Shown: in pieces, positions 18,857-29,318 of the stretch
Layout: the number at the start of each line of letters is the position of its first letter
Numbering within the stretch: the first letter of the stretch is position 1
NCBI RefSeq assembly: GCF_900187945.1
Contig: NZ_FYEH01000004.1
Coordinates: forward strand, 248,001-312,000
DNA length: 64,000 bases
DNA from: Arboricoccus pini
GTDB taxonomy: Bacteria > Pseudomonadota > Alphaproteobacteria > Geminicoccales > Geminicoccaceae
Reading direction: 5' to 3'
Made by a program: the position numbers and the translations under genes
Notes under the pieces: model-generated
Seen by the model: the letters and a program-made list of their open reading frames with translations, nothing else
Databases searched by the model: none
What the model was told of the DNA's origin: nothing

Positions 18857-19735
18857 ATGTCGGGAGATTCGTCCGTCGCGACGCTATTAGATATGGGCGT
18901 CGCCGCCCTCAAGGCGGCAGGTGTCGAGAACCCGCGTGCGGAGGCACGTCTGCTCCTCGCCTACGCGACAGGGTTGGATAAGGCGGCGCAGATCCGCGAC
19001 CCGCAGACAAAAGTGACTACGCCCCAGCAGCATCGCTACGATGGCTTGGTAAGTCGTCGCGCCGCGCGCGAACCGATGGCCTACATCCTGGGACATCGAG
19101 AATTTTATGGCCTCGAATTCGACGTCAACCCGGCTGTCCTGATACCACGTCCCGAAACCGAATTGATCGTCGAGCGGGGATCGCAGCTTCTCGCCGGTGC
19201 GCACCAAGCTCGCATCCTTGACATTGCAACGGGCTCGGGCTGCCTCCTCGTGGCACTCCTAACGTCACTTCCGGGATCATCCGGCCAAGGAAGCGACGTC
19301 AGCGCCCCGGCCCTTGAGATCGCGAAAGCCAATGCGAGGAAACACGGCGTCGACGCGGCAACGGAGTTTTTTCTTGCAGACTGGGCGAAAGGCATTGAGG
19401 GACCTTTCGATCTCATCGTTAGCAATCCGCCATACATTCCTCACGCGGAGATAGCGCACCTGCAGCCTGAGGTAGCGCTGTTCGAGCCTTTGATGGCACT
19501 AGACGGTGGGACGGACGGCATCGAACCCTACAAGGCCATGACGCCCGATCTTATGCGCTTGAGCGGACCCACTACCCGCATTCTTCTTGAGATTGGCCAA
19601 GGACAGGAAAATGTCCTTGACGCCTGGTTCGCCCAACACGGGTTTGTGGTTGGCATGCATAGAGACCATGCTGGGATTGTCAGGGTCCTGGAACTCTGTT
19701 GGCCTGTCACCTTCGACAGGTCGCTCCATCCCTGA
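18857..19735 (+). CDS. prmC: Release factor glutamine methyltransferase PrmC
   Basis: A 292-residue SAM-dependent N5-glutamine methyltransferase that modifies the GGQ motif of release factors RF1 and RF2. The N-terminal helical domain includes REPMAYILGHREFYGLEF. The SAM domain has LIPRPETELIVE, ILDIATGSGCLLVALL and the catalytic SNPPYIP motif, followed by EPLMALDGGTDG. The conserved acidic residue after motif I occurs as GSDVSAPAL. Placement directly after prfA is the classic functional pairing. Confidence 0.96.
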   Translation: MSGDSSVATLLDMGVAALKAAGVENPRAEARLLLAYATGLDKAAQIRDPQTKVTTPQQHRYDGLVSRRAAREPMAYILGHREFYGLEFDVNPAVLIPRPETELIVERGSQLLAGAHQARILDIATGSGCLLVALLTSLPGSSGQGSDVSAPALEIAKANARKHGVDAATEFFLADWAKGIEGPFDLIVSNPPYIPHAEIAHLQPEVALFEPLMALDGGTDGIEPYKAMTPDLMRLSGPTTRILLEIGQGQENVLDAWFAQHGFVVGMHRDHAGIVRVLELCWPVTFDRSLHP

Positions 19736-19786
19736 TATGCCCTACCAGAATGCTGAGATGGTCCGGCGTCGCGAGGAGTATGGCAA

Positions 19787-20197
19787 ATGCAGCGCAAACT
19801 CGATCATCACGCTGCGCTTATCTACACGATGGTGATGGTGTCCGCTGCCGACCGCATCTCGGATGCGGAGCTCGATATCATGACCTATCTGGTCGAGCAC
19901 CTGCCGATCTTTCAGGACTTCGATCGCAGCCGGATAGACGACCTGGGCCGGGAATGCGCTGAACTTCTGGACCAAGAGGATGGGCTTGATCTGGCACTCG
20001 AGTTGATCGCCGATGCGCTGCCCGCCCCGCTCCGGGAAACCGCCTACGCTCTGGCCTGTGACGTGGTCGCGGCCGATGGTGCAGCCATGCAGCTCGAACT
20101 GCGCATGCTGGAGATGCTCAGACATCGCCTCAACCTCGACCGCCTAGTCGCATCCGCGATCGAGCGCGCAGCATCGGCGCGCCACAGGATAGCATAA
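19787..20197 (+). CDS. TerB family tellurite resistance-like protein
   Basis: A 136-residue all-helical protein with the TerB-like pattern: HAALIYTMVMVSAADRISDAELDIM in the first half and ALACDVVAADGAAMQLELRMLEML in the second, each with acidic residues that bind metal in TerB proteins. It has GAGGAG eight bases before the ATG at 19787. Despite the family name no tellurite role is implied; in alphaproteobacteria single TerB genes commonly sit in housekeeping operons. It lies between prmC and the NAD(P)HX repair gene, three bases from the latter. Confidence 0.82.
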   Translation: MQRKLDHHAALIYTMVMVSAADRISDAELDIMTYLVEHLPIFQDFDRSRIDDLGRECAELLDQEDGLDLALELIADALPAPLRETAYALACDVVAADGAAMQLELRMLEMLRHRLNLDRLVASAIERAASARHRIA

Positions 20198-20199
20198 GG

Positions 20200-21756
20200 G
20201 TGGCCCCCGGCATCCGGCTGGTCGCCTGGGCAAAACGGCCGCTCCTGGGTGCTCGCCAGTCCGGGTTGCTTGATCGCCAAGCCGAGGCTGAAGGCATAAG
20301 CGGCCTCGAGCTCATGGCCTCCGCAGGTGCTGCGGTAGCTCGCCGAATTACGCTTCACGACAAACCGGCAGAACCGGTTCTCGTCCTATGCGGGCCTGGC
20401 AATAATGGCGGGGATGGATGGATCATTGCGACCGAGCTGGCGGCGTTGGGCTGGCCAGTGCGCGTGGCGAGCCTCATTCCGCCAGCGAATCTCAAGGGCG
20501 ACGCTGCGGCCGCCAGAGCCCGATGGACGGGTCCCGTCGAGGCGATCACGCCTGAAACGCCGAAGAATGCATCCATCATTGTCGACGCATTGTTCGGCGT
20601 CGGATTGAATCGGGCCCTCGACCCGGCAGCAGCCAGCGTGGTCGACGGCGTCAACCAACTTCGAGCGAACCGTCCTAAAACGTTGGTCTATGCCGTCGAC
20701 ATACCAAGCGGTGTAGACGCTGACACCGGCGACATTCGTGGAACGGCGATCAAGGCAACTCACACGGTCAGCTTCGTCACCGCAAAGCCAGGGCACCTGC
20801 TGTATCCTGGTCGATCGAATCGCGGCCATCTCGACGTGGTCGATATAGGAATAGACGCTCAATTGATCGACAGGCTGACGCCAAGGCTGTTCGCCAACAG
20901 CCCGGCGCTTTGGGGATCCAGCCTTCCCGAACGGGGACCGGATTCCCACAAATATAAGTTCGGGCATGCGCTCATCGTGGGCGGCCCGGCAAAGAGTACC
21001 GGGGCTTCAAGATTGGCTGCGATCGCGGCATTGCGGATTGGCGCTGGCCTGGTAAGCGTCGTCACGGCCAGTTCCGCGCTCCCGATCTATGCAAGCACGC
21101 TCACGAGCGTCATGACGAAAATCGCAGATAGTAAAGAAGAAATCGAAGAATTGCTGAATGATGAGCGGATCACGGTCATACTGATCGGTCCAGGGGCCGG
21201 CATCACCAAGGCGACAGAGGATACACTGGAACTCATTCTGCGACGGCCAGGAAAGGCAGTCCTCGATGCAGATGCTCTCAGCGTGCTGGCCAACGCATCC
21301 CATCTGCGCGCATTGCTGCACGCTAACGTCGTTCTCACACCGCATGAAGGCGAATTCAAACGCCTCTTTCCATCGATCCGGGGTACACGCATAGAGCGGG
21401 CTGAAAGTGCCGCGCGGGAGAGCGGCGCAACGATTGTTCTCAAGGGCGCCGACACTATCGTGGCGACGCCCGACGGCCGTAGTGCGATCATGGGGGAGGC
21501 TCCCCCATCGCTTGCGACCGCCGGAACGGGTGACGTGCTCGCCGGCTTGATAACCGGCATCTTTGCGCAGAACGTAACAGCGTTCGAGGCGGCCTGCGCC
21601 GGAGTCTGGCTGCATGCCGAGGGAGCCGCCATGCATACCAGTGGGCTCATTGCGGAGGATCTACCTCGCTCGGCCGCCCTTGCTCGCGGACGGTTGCACG
21701 TCAGTCCTAGTCGGCACGCAGCCGTGATGTTACCGATCCATCAGCCTTGCGCCTAA
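20200..21756 (+). CDS. nnr: Bifunctional NAD(P)H-hydrate epimerase / ADP-dependent dehydratase
   Basis: A 518-residue fusion that repairs hydrated NADH and NADPH. The N-terminal YjeF_N epimerase domain runs to about residue 220 (VLVLCGPGNNGGDGWIIA; VYAVDIPSGVDADTG). The C-terminal ribokinase-like dehydratase domain (about 230-505) has HKYKFGHALIVGG, VLDADALSVL, VVLTPHEGEFKRLF and the GTGDVLAGLITG anion hole. The start is a GTG at 20200, three bases after the TerB stop. Another in-frame start would have to lie inside the epimerase domain. In many alphaproteobacteria glnB follows this gene; here it does not. Confidence 0.93.
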   Translation: MAPGIRLVAWAKRPLLGARQSGLLDRQAEAEGISGLELMASAGAAVARRITLHDKPAEPVLVLCGPGNNGGDGWIIATELAALGWPVRVASLIPPANLKGDAAAARARWTGPVEAITPETPKNASIIVDALFGVGLNRALDPAAASVVDGVNQLRANRPKTLVYAVDIPSGVDADTGDIRGTAIKATHTVSFVTAKPGHLLYPGRSNRGHLDVVDIGIDAQLIDRLTPRLFANSPALWGSSLPERGPDSHKYKFGHALIVGGPAKSTGASRLAAIAALRIGAGLVSVVTASSALPIYASTLTSVMTKIADSKEEIEELLNDERITVILIGPGAGITKATEDTLELILRRPGKAVLDADALSVLANASHLRALLHANVVLTPHEGEFKRLFPSIRGTRIERAESAARESGATIVLKGADTIVATPDGRSAIMGEAPPSLATAGTGDVLAGLITGIFAQNVTAFEAACAGVWLHAEGAAMHTSGLIAEDLPRSAALARGRLHVSPSRHAAVMLPIHQPCA

Positions 21757-22031
21757 CCGCGCTGCCCTCCGAGCTGGACTATGGCCCGCCCCAGAGAACG
21801 GCTCAACGGTTTAGAGCGGACGGGGTTGACGGCATAAATAAGCTGGAAGTCTCGCAGAGACGTCAGCGGCGGCGTGCGATGGAGCGAGCGGGGCGACGTG
21901 ATCGCAGATCGAAAGAAGGAACGCGGCCACATCGTCATCCCGCCTGAAGTTGCCAGCACCCGCAAGTATGGCGACCGCGCTTCAAAAAGAGCGCCGATTT
22001 TGTCGGTTAACTCATTGGGCCGACGAGTAAC

Positions 22032-25000
22032 GTGATCGAACCGCCAGACATACCCGGCCTTCTAGACCTTTGTCAGGAAGCACTGATCGTCCTGAAACGA
22101 CAGGAAAGCGATCGCCTGCTCCCTGAGATCGTTATGGTCAACCGCAAGCTCAACGAGCTTCTGGGCTATTCCCGTACAGAGTTGATAGGCCGCAGCGTGC
22201 GAGCACTGCGCGGCCGCGGCTTAGGCCGGGAGGCATTCATCGCCTTCACCCGTGCCCTTGCCCGAGAGAAAAGCGAAGACTTCCTGTTACCGCTCAGAGC
22301 AGCAGACGATCATGACCTCCTGGCACGGATACGCATCGTCCAGATCCCCGCCAGACGCGATCTCGTATCGCTGTGGATTCAGAGTGGCAACTCCACTGAT
22401 GCTCGTCACGACCTAGTCTCCACGATACTCGCGGCGCTGCCGAGACTTCAAAGCCTTTCGGATGATCATTTCTATGTCATGGAAATTACCGATGATCTTC
22501 ACTTCAAGATGCTTTGGCTCGATGGGCGCGCAGAAGCCAATCTCGGCTATTCGATCAAAGATTTGGAAGAACTCGACGGTCTTACCGGTATCGTCGTGGA
22601 GGATGACCGGGCGCTTTTGCGCGAACATCATCAACGGTTGATCGCCGGCGAATCACTTGAGACAAGCTATCGGGTGCGGCTGCCCAACCGATCCATTCGA
22701 CGAGTGCTGGATCGGGCGCAGGCCTTAAAATCGTCCCATTCCGCGCTGGCTTTCCATGTCGTCGGCTCGCTCAGGCCCACGCACGACCTACGGGAAGGCA
22801 TAACGAGCAACTCAAACTTGATCCGCCTGGGGGCAGCGCTCGCTGGACAGTTACATGCCCTCGTCTGTCTCGTCTCAGAGAGAGGCGACATCGTCTGGGC
22901 TAGCAACGAGCCCGCAACGCCATTAGCCGATTCCATCCGGCGGGCGATGGGTAGAGACGTGACCCGCTACGTCTCCGGTCGCCATCTTGATGATTGGCTG
23001 AACCTCGTGGACCAAGCCTTTGTCGAGATTGCTCCGGTCAACGGGGGATTGCATTGGCCGCTCGACAATGAAGCAATACCACTCTTTGTCCACGCAGCGC
23101 GTGTCGACGAGGAATTCGCCCTCCTGGTCGTCCGGCCGAGCGAAGATGTCATTAATGGACGTCCAAGCGCCGCTGGCCTTCGAGGCAAGGCAAGCAACGA
23201 ATTTCTCGCCATCGAACTTTTGAGCCAGCCTGCGTTCACGATAAGTGGCAGCGGCATCATAGCCGAGATCAACAAAGCCGCTCTTCAGCTATCGCACAGG
23301 AATTTCGGCGACAGATTGGCAACGGGTGCAGGCCTTCAGACCCTCGTCGATACATCCTTCGCTCCATCGGTCACGCAGGCGCTGCTGCGCGCCAACCAGA
23401 CGGGCGAAATCGTGACCATCGAGGCGGGATTGGGCGACCCGTATCAGTCAATCTTCATCAAATTCCATTTTCAGCTCATCCACGATCCCAGTTCGACGAG
23501 ACCTTCCAAGCTCCTGGCTGTTATGGATATCGTCGATCAAGTTGAGCCGTCGCCCCTTGAAGCCAGTCGGCTAGAGGCACACCTCTCGGCCGTCTTGGAC
23601 CTAGCAAATGACGGACTTCTTCTGGTCGACGAATTCGGCCGGGTCCTGCGTGCCGATGCCAAGGCTAACAGCATGTTTGGTCGAGAGACTGGCTCCCTCG
23701 AGGGCTGCGAACTCGACGATTTGCTAAAACGGGTCGACGGAACCAACGGCGCTCTCGAAGCGCTCGTCGACCGGTTGTCCGCGGATCCCTCGCGGAGCGA
23801 GATCATGTTGGCGGGAGCTTGCTCCGATCGAGGTCCGGGCGCGATCAGTCGCTTATCAGGGCGCGCGGGACTACGTGCTGGCGCTGCGCGACGTGCAGCT
23901 TCAGAAAGAAAACGAAGAGGCATTGCACTTCTTTGCTTTCTACGATGTCCTAACAGGACTTCCCAATCGTCGTCTTTTTCTTGAGAAGCTATTGCAAAGC
24001 CTCGAGCATGCACGCGTTATTAACGGCATGGTGGCCGTTCTTCTTCTCGATCTCGATCGCTTCAGATTAATCAACGAGTCCTTGGGCTTCGCAACCGGCG
24101 ACCAGGTCCTGAGTGCCGTAGCTGGACGGCTGGTGGCTCAATTGGGCGAGCAGGAAACCACGGCACGGCTCTCAAGCGACGAATTCATCATTCTCGTTCC
24201 GAATGTCGGATCGGTCGAAGCCGCCGGCAAAATGGCCAGGCATCTGCTCGAGACCATCCGGAGTGGCCTTGTCCTGGCCGATCATGAACTCTCCCTGTAG
24301 GCCAGCATCGGCCTCGCGCTCTACCCGAGTGACGGGACCAACGCTGAAATGTTGATGCAGAACGCGACGACGGCTTGTGCCAGAGCGGCGGAACAGGGAG
24401 GTAATCGATTTCAATTCTATGCCGACGAGATGAACAGCACTGCGCTCCAGCGCCTGATGCTGGAGTCCCGATTACGGCGAGCCCTCGAGCAAGGAGAGTT
24501 CGTTGTATATTACCAGCCGATCGTGAGTGTCGCTGACGGACAGATCCTGGGTGTCGAAGCTCTTCTGCGATGGTTTCATCCCGAGATCGGGATGGTATCT
24601 CCAAGCGAATTCATCCCCCTCGCAGAGGAGACGGGGCTGATCGTCCCGATCGGAAATTGGGTGCTCGGCGTCTCGTGCCGACAAGTTCGGCGATGGCAAG
24701 AACAATTCGACCGTCCCAATTTGCGTCTGTCGGTGAACTTGTCCGCGCGTCAGTTCGAACTCGATGATCTGCCCGCCACCATTGCCAACGTCTTGCGAGA
24801 GACCAATCTTGCGCCGGAACTGCTTGAGTTGGAATTGACCGAGAGCGTGGTCATGGGTGACGCAGAAGAAGCAGAACAAAGGATGGAGGACTTGACCGCC
24901 ATCGGCGTAAGGCTGGCGATCGACGATTTTGGCACTGGCTATTTGTCCCTCGGCTATCTTCGCCGCTTTCCGATCCAAGCCCTTAAAATCGATCGCTCGT

Positions 25001-25239
25001 TCACGACGGAGATTGAGCGCGACCATGGAAGCCTGACGATCGTCAAGGCCATCATCGGATTGGGCGAGAATCTTGGTATGCGGATCGTTGCGGAGGGCGT
25101 GGAATCTCAAGCACAGCTTAGCCTCCTGCAGGCATTAAGATGTACTGAAGTCCAAGGCTACTACCTTTGCCGTCCTCTCCCTGCCGAGGAAATCATGAAC
25201 GCGTTACAAGCCACTAGCCTCCCGCTTATCAAAGGATAA
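22032..25239 (+). pseudogene. PAS-GGDEF-EAL cyclic-di-GMP signalling protein, broken by a frameshift and a stop codon
   Basis: The 5' part (GTG 22032, PAS-type repeats such as VNRKLNELLGYSRTELIGRS) ends out of frame. Near 23820, in GGAGCTTGCTCCG, one extra T appears to break the frame. Deleting it joins EIMLAGA to APIEVRARSVAYQG and then to LQKENEEALHFFAFYDVLTGLPNRRLF. A second lesion is a TAG at 24298-24300 inside the GGDEF domain; the same frame continues as ASIGLALYPSDG. The cyclase signature reads RLSSDEF, not GGDEF, so it was probably already inactive. The EAL phosphodiesterase half is complete (VEALLRWF, SVNLSARQFE, LELTESVVM, IDDFGTGYLSL, ALKIDRSF, VAEGVES) and could be expressed from the ATG at 24349. 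Two sequencing errors are the main alternative. The 275 bases upstream hold no recognisable gene. Confidence 0.8.
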
Positions 25240-25675
25240 TCCGGACGTTTTGCTGAGGAAACCGATCTCGAATCCGCGTGAATAATTGATCCCGAAGAAG
25301 ACGATAGGCTGCCATACGCTGTTCGCGACTTCCTTCCACTTCGGAGGGATCCATCATGTGCCAGAATTCCAGCTCGCAGGAGCTATCACGCGTCAACTCA
25401 ACCGCACTATGCTGAGCTTCGGGCGACAGCGATATCACGAGGTCGAAATAACCATCTTCGAGTTGGCTGAAGAGCTTTGGCCTATGACGGGAGAGGTCAA
25501 TGCCGACTTCGTCGAGCACCTGAACGGCCATTGCGTCGAGTTCGCCCGGGCGAACACCCACACTGTCGACGAAGATTTGCCGCCCATGAAGGAACTTGAG
25601 AATAGCCTCCGCCATCGGCGATCGAATTGAATTGAACGTGCAGGCGAAGAGGACACTGGAGGGTAGATCCGACAT
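25229..25675 (-). CDS. Low-molecular-weight protein-tyrosine-phosphatase family protein
   Basis: A 148-residue protein with the LMW-PTP/arsenate reductase fold. The P-loop CTFNSIRS gives CX5R at Cys12-Arg18, and the general-acid Asp is probably in HMMDPSEVEG near residue 108. Known members remove phosphate from tyrosine or reduce arsenate; this branch, next to hisD and UPF0262, is common in alphaproteobacteria and has no settled substrate. The ATG at 25675 is preferred to a TTG two codons earlier. It begins ten bases after the UPF0262 stop in the same operon, and its 3' end overlaps the convergent EAL gene by 11 bases. Confidence 0.86.
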   Translation of the reverse strand: MSDLPSSVLFACTFNSIRSPMAEAILKFLHGRQIFVDSVGVRPGELDAMAVQVLDEVGIDLSRHRPKLFSQLEDGYFDLVISLSPEAQHSAVELTRDSSCELEFWHMMDPSEVEGSREQRMAAYRLLRDQLFTRIRDRFPQQNVRIIL

Positions 25676-25684
25676 CGGCAAAAG

Positions 25685-26155
25685 CTAGCTGCGTACATGC
25701 AGGACGCAGATCAACGTGAACAATCGTCGGGCTGTTCCAGCGTCCATGCTGACCTTAGTCTCCAGTACGTCTGCTAGAAGCTTGGCTCCTTCGTCGTGCA
25801 AGCCTCGACGCGCCATATCCAACGCTTCGATCCGTGTTGCCGTCGCGCCCTTAATGGCGGAAAAATAGCTTTCACAAATAAGAAAATAGTCTTTGATGAC
25901 CCCTCGCAGCGATCTTACCGGTATCAGTATCTCCTGTTCACCAAGATAGGCCTTCACCTCCAAGACGAGCGTTGAATCGCGAAGTCCCATCATCAACTCA
26001 TAGGGACCTGCCGGACCGTCCTTCAATGCGAAGCTATTGCCTTCGATAAGATCGAAGATCGCTACATTTCGCTCATGTTCGATTTCCGGGCTCCACCGGA
26101 TGACGCTTCGTTCGTCGATCACAACTTTGACGATACGCGACGTCGGCTTGCTCAA
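25685..26155 (-). CDS. UPF0262 family protein
   Basis: A 156-residue protein recognisable as UPF0262 from RIVKVVIDERSVIRWSPEIEHERNVAIFDL, GPAGPYELMMGLRDSTLVLEV and the SLRGVIKDYFLICESYFSAI segment. The family is restricted to alphaproteobacteria and has no known biochemical role. It starts four bases after the hisD stop and is followed by the LMW phosphatase gene, so the three form an operon. No signal peptide or membrane helix is visible, so it is presumably cytoplasmic. Confidence 0.92.
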   Translation of the reverse strand: MSKPTSRIVKVVIDERSVIRWSPEIEHERNVAIFDLIEGNSFALKDGPAGPYELMMGLRDSTLVLEVKAYLGEQEILIPVRSLRGVIKDYFLICESYFSAIKGATATRIEALDMARRGLHDEGAKLLADVLETKVSMDAGTARRLFTLICVLHVRS

Positions 26156-26159
26156 AGCG

Positions 26160-27461
26160 TTATACTCCGCTTGGGGCGGATCTTATCCGGACAGCGCGCT
26201 CATGGCCCTGGAGCCCTTCGGCATGCGCCATCGTCGCGGCCTCGACGGCCAATGCCGAGAAGGACTGGCTGTCACATTTGAGAAAGGTCGTCCGCTTCAT
26301 GAAATCGATGGTCGAAAGGCCAGAGGCAAATCGGGCGGTTCGGCCTGTAGGCAATACGTGATTGGGTCCACCCACGTAGTCGCCGATGACTTCGGGCGTC
26401 CAGCAACCGATGAACACCGAACCTGCATGCCGCACCCGGTCCAAGAGGCGTTCAGGCGCTTCAACTGCCAATTGAAGATGCTCAGGTGCCAGACGGTTGG
26501 ACAGATGGATTGCCTCGTCAAGCGACACGACCTTGATGATCGCACCGAGCTTTTCCCAGCTTTCTCGCGCGATCTCCTTACGCGGCAATTCGGCCAGTTG
26601 CCTTTCGACTTCGACTGCGACCCGCTCTGCATACTCGGCATTCGGCGTTAGAAGTATCGACTGAGCTCGTGTGTCATGCTCCGCCTGGGCCAAGATGTCG
26701 GCGGCGATCCAAGAAGGATCGCAGCTGCCGTCGGCAATTACGACGACTTCGGAAGGACCGGCTATCATATCAATACCAACCCGACCAAAGACTTGGCGCT
26801 TAGCCTCCGCTACGAATGCGTTGCCCGGGCCGACGATCTTATCCACGGGACGAATCATCGAAGTGCCATAAGCAAGCGCCGCAATCGCCTGGGCGCCTCC
26901 AATCCGGTAAACTTCGTCGATTCCCGCCAGATGAGCGGCCGCCAGGACCCATTGGTTAAGATTACCTTTGGGTGCGGGAGCGACCATCACCAAGCGTGAG
27001 CAGCCCGCCACCTTGGCGGGTATCGCGTTCATGAGTACGGAACTTGGGTAGGCCGCCGTACCACCAGGGACGTAGAGGCCAACCGCGTCGATCGCTGTCC
27101 AGGCCAGTCCCAGCCCAATCCCCTGCGCATCGACCCAATGTTTCGGCTCGGGACGCTGGCGTTCATGGAAGGCGCGGATCCGGGAAGCAGCTAACTCGAG
27201 AGCTTGGCGTGCCTCAGCGGACAGGTCCTTGAACGCCAGAGCCATCTCATCGGCACTAACCCGCAGATCGTCAATCGATGCTTCGAGGCCGTCAAATCGG
27301 CGTGTAAGGTCCTCGACTGCGCGATCACCTTCCATTTTGACACGCTCGATGATCGCGGTCACGGCATCGCGCACATCCGCTTGCTCGTCCCGACGCGCAT
27401 TCACATAGTCGACGAAGGAACGCTCGAATCCGGCACGGGCGGTATCAAGCCTGAGCGTCAT
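26160..27461 (-). CDS. hisD: Histidinol dehydrogenase
   Basis: A zinc enzyme of 433 residues that performs the last two oxidations of histidine synthesis with NAD. It contains the family signature MIAGPSEVVVIADGSCDPSWIAAD, the NAD-region segment YVPGGTAAYPSSVLMNAIPAKVAG, APEHLQL and GDYVGGPNHVLPTGRTARF, which hold the zinc and catalytic histidines. The ATG at 27461 (MTLRLDTARAGF) has GAGAG just upstream and overlaps the end of the DUF2948 gene by 17 bases. A start 42 bases further upstream would add unrelated residues. Confidence 0.96.
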   Translation of the reverse strand: MTLRLDTARAGFERSFVDYVNARRDEQADVRDAVTAIIERVKMEGDRAVEDLTRRFDGLEASIDDLRVSADEMALAFKDLSAEARQALELAASRIRAFHERQRPEPKHWVDAQGIGLGLAWTAIDAVGLYVPGGTAAYPSSVLMNAIPAKVAGCSRLVMVAPAPKGNLNQWVLAAAHLAGIDEVYRIGGAQAIAALAYGTSMIRPVDKIVGPGNAFVAEAKRQVFGRVGIDMIAGPSEVVVIADGSCDPSWIAADILAQAEHDTRAQSILLTPNAEYAERVAVEVERQLAELPRKEIARESWEKLGAIIKVVSLDEAIHLSNRLAPEHLQLAVEAPERLLDRVRHAGSVFIGCWTPEVIGDYVGGPNHVLPTGRTARFASGLSTIDFMKRTTFLKCDSQSFSALAVEAATMAHAEGLQGHERAVRIRSAPSGV

Positions 27462-27930
27462 AACTCTCGGTCCACCCAGGAAGAATTGATGCTTCGTGAT
27501 CACATGGCGTTATCGCGCAAGGCCTGGGCTCACCGAAGTCGTCGAGTACGGCAGCGATTTTCGACGTTCGCAGCGAAATCTGCGCCTCGCCTTCAAAGAC
27601 AAGCTTGATCTCCACAGCGTAGCTCTTGCCGGGCTCGGTGGCGATCGTGAGCAGCGAGAGCGATGCGTCCGGATTCTCTGGATCGAGTCCTTTATATTTG
27701 ACCTCGAAGATTTCCTGGAACGTCAGCACGCTCATGATCTCAGTCAGTCCCTCGCATGTCTTGGGATCTGACTGGCGCTCACGTCGGTAGCGGGTGAACG
27801 CCGCCAAAAAACGCTTTTCGTCTTTTATATAGGCCATTTCCCGGAGCGACACGCGGGCATCCTGGAGAACGGCGGAAATAACTCCTAGATCCTCCGCATC
27901 GGTTGCCTTCAGGCGAAGCTTGTCACTCAT
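27445..27930 (-). CDS. DUF2948 family protein
   Basis: A 161-residue protein with the DUF2948 pattern: LRLKATDAEDLGVISAVLQDA at the start, MAYIKDEKRFLAAFTRYRRE, and a C-terminal CDHEASILPGW. No function is known. The ATG at 27930 begins the conserved region; a longer frame would run into the murA 3' end. The gene lies between murA and hisD and overlaps hisD, which suggests a murA-DUF2948-hisD transcript, an order widely conserved in alphaproteobacteria. Confidence 0.9.
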   Translation of the reverse strand: MSDKLRLKATDAEDLGVISAVLQDARVSLREMAYIKDEKRFLAAFTRYRRERQSDPKTCEGLTEIMSVLTFQEIFEVKYKGLDPENPDASLSLLTIATEPGKSYAVEIKLVFEGEAQISLRTSKIAAVLDDFGEPRPCAITPCDHEASILPGWTESYDAQA

Positions 27931-27976
27931 TTCAGCTCTTTCATTAAGGACCGGCGCCGATGCGATAGAGCGCTCG

Positions 27977-29257
27977 CTACGGGATACGCTCGACGCATGC
28001 CCCAACTGCCTGCAATTTCTGCTCGAGATGCTCGTAGCCGCGATCGAGATGGTAGATGCGATTGATCTCGGTCTCCCCTTCGGCAGCCAAAGCCGCCAGA
28101 ACCAGGGAGACCGAGGCGCGCAGATCAGTGGCCATCACCGGCGCACCTCTAAGCGTCGTTCCGCGCGCGCCCTGCCCTCGCACCAGCGCCGATCCGCCGT
28201 GAATGGTGATCTGAGCCCCCATCCGCGCCAGTTCCGGTACATGCATGAAACGGTTTTCAAAGATCGTCTCGGTGATCATCGACGCACCCTCTGCATTGCA
28301 CATGAGGGCCATGAACTGCGCTTGCAAGTCCGTCGGGAATCCAGGATAGGGCCGCGTCATCACGTCAGTACCGCGAAGCCCCTCCGATGCCACGCTGACG
28401 GCAAAGCCGTCGGCGGTGTCCGTAAACTGCAAGCCGGCCTCCTCTAGTTTCTCCCGAGCACCACCCAGCAGCCCTAAATCGCCGCCAGTGATGTGCAGCC
28501 GGCCACCGGTGATGCCAGCTGCCATGACATAAGTGCCAGCCTCGATGCGGTCGGGCATGATCGAATGCACGGCTCCGTGCAGTTGCGCTACGCCTTCGAT
28601 GGTAATGGTGCTCGTTCCAGCTCCTTCGATCGCGGCACCCATGCTCGAGAGCAAAAGGGCAAGATCAACGATCTCCGGTTCGCGCGCGGCACCTATGATC
28701 GTGGTCGTGCCCTTAGCAGTCGCCGCAGCCATAAGCAGATTTTCCGTGGCGCCTACCGAGGGCTGAGTAAGCTCGATACGCGCACCTTTAAGGCCACCCG
28801 CCGGCGCCCGGGCTGTCACATAGCCTTGCGACAGCTCGATGATCGCTCCCAGACGCTCCATGCCGCTCAGGTGCAGGTCGATCGGCCTCGTGCCGATGGC
28901 ACAGCCTCCGGGCATGGAGACGATAGCCTCGCCACCGCGCGCCAGTAGGGGCCCGAGGACAAGGACCGATGCACGCATCTTTCGAACAAGGTCGTAGGGC
29001 GCGGTGGTGCTAAGCAATTCCTGACAATGAAAGGCTACGCGCCCCGGCTCGCCAGGAAGGTATGTCGATGCGACGCCGAGCCTTTGGACCAAACGCATCA
29101 TTGAGACGACGTCGGCCAATTCCGGAACATTGCGTAGTTCCAGCGTGTCTCCCGTCAAAAGCGTGGCCGCGATCAACGGCAGCGCGGCATTTTTGGCACC
29201 ACTGATCGCCAGCGTCCCCTCGAGCTTGCGGCCGCCAGTTATCAAAAGCCGATCCAT
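27977..29257 (-). CDS. murA: UDP-N-acetylglucosamine 1-carboxyvinyltransferase
   Basis: MurA (426 residues) commits UDP-GlcNAc to peptidoglycan by adding enolpyruvate from PEP. The substrate-binding [13 protein letters not shown] carries Lys22. The catalytic cysteine, the fosfomycin target, is present at Cys119 in [18 protein letters not shown], so the protein should be fosfomycin-sensitive at this position. Later segments include [18 protein letters not shown] and [15 protein letters not shown]. The ATG at 29257 gives MDRLLITGG; a GTG five codons earlier is possible. It is 46 bases upstream of the DUF2948 gene. Confidence 0.97.
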   Translation of the reverse strand: MDRLLITGGRKLEGTLAISGAKNAALPLIAATLLTGDTLELRNVPELADVVSMMRLVQRLGVASTYLPGEPGRVAFHCQELLSTTAPYDLVRKMRASVLVLGPLLARGGEAIVSMPGGCAIGTRPIDLHLSGMERLGAIIELSQGYVTARAPAGGLKGARIELTQPSVGATENLLMAAATAKGTTTIIGAAREPEIVDLALLLSSMGAAIEGAGTSTITIEGVAQLHGAVHSIMPDRIEAGTYVMAAGITGGRLHITGGDLGLLGGAREKLEEAGLQFTDTADGFAVSVASEGLRGTDVMTRPYPGFPTDLQAQFMALMCNAEGASMITETIFENRFMHVPELARMGAQITIHGGSALVRGQGARGTTLRGAPVMATDLRASVSLVLAALAAEGETEINRIYHLDRGYEHLEQKLQAVGACVERIP

Positions 29258-29318
29258 GATGTGATCTTTCACGCCTGCGTCTGGTAAAGGCGCTCGTCGC
29301 GCCTGCTGTTCTACGCTT

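Noticed and set aside
24298-24300. Programmed read-through of TAG in the GGDEF domain
   Set aside because: A separate frameshift about 480 bases upstream also breaks the gene, so decay or sequence errors explain both better than recoding.
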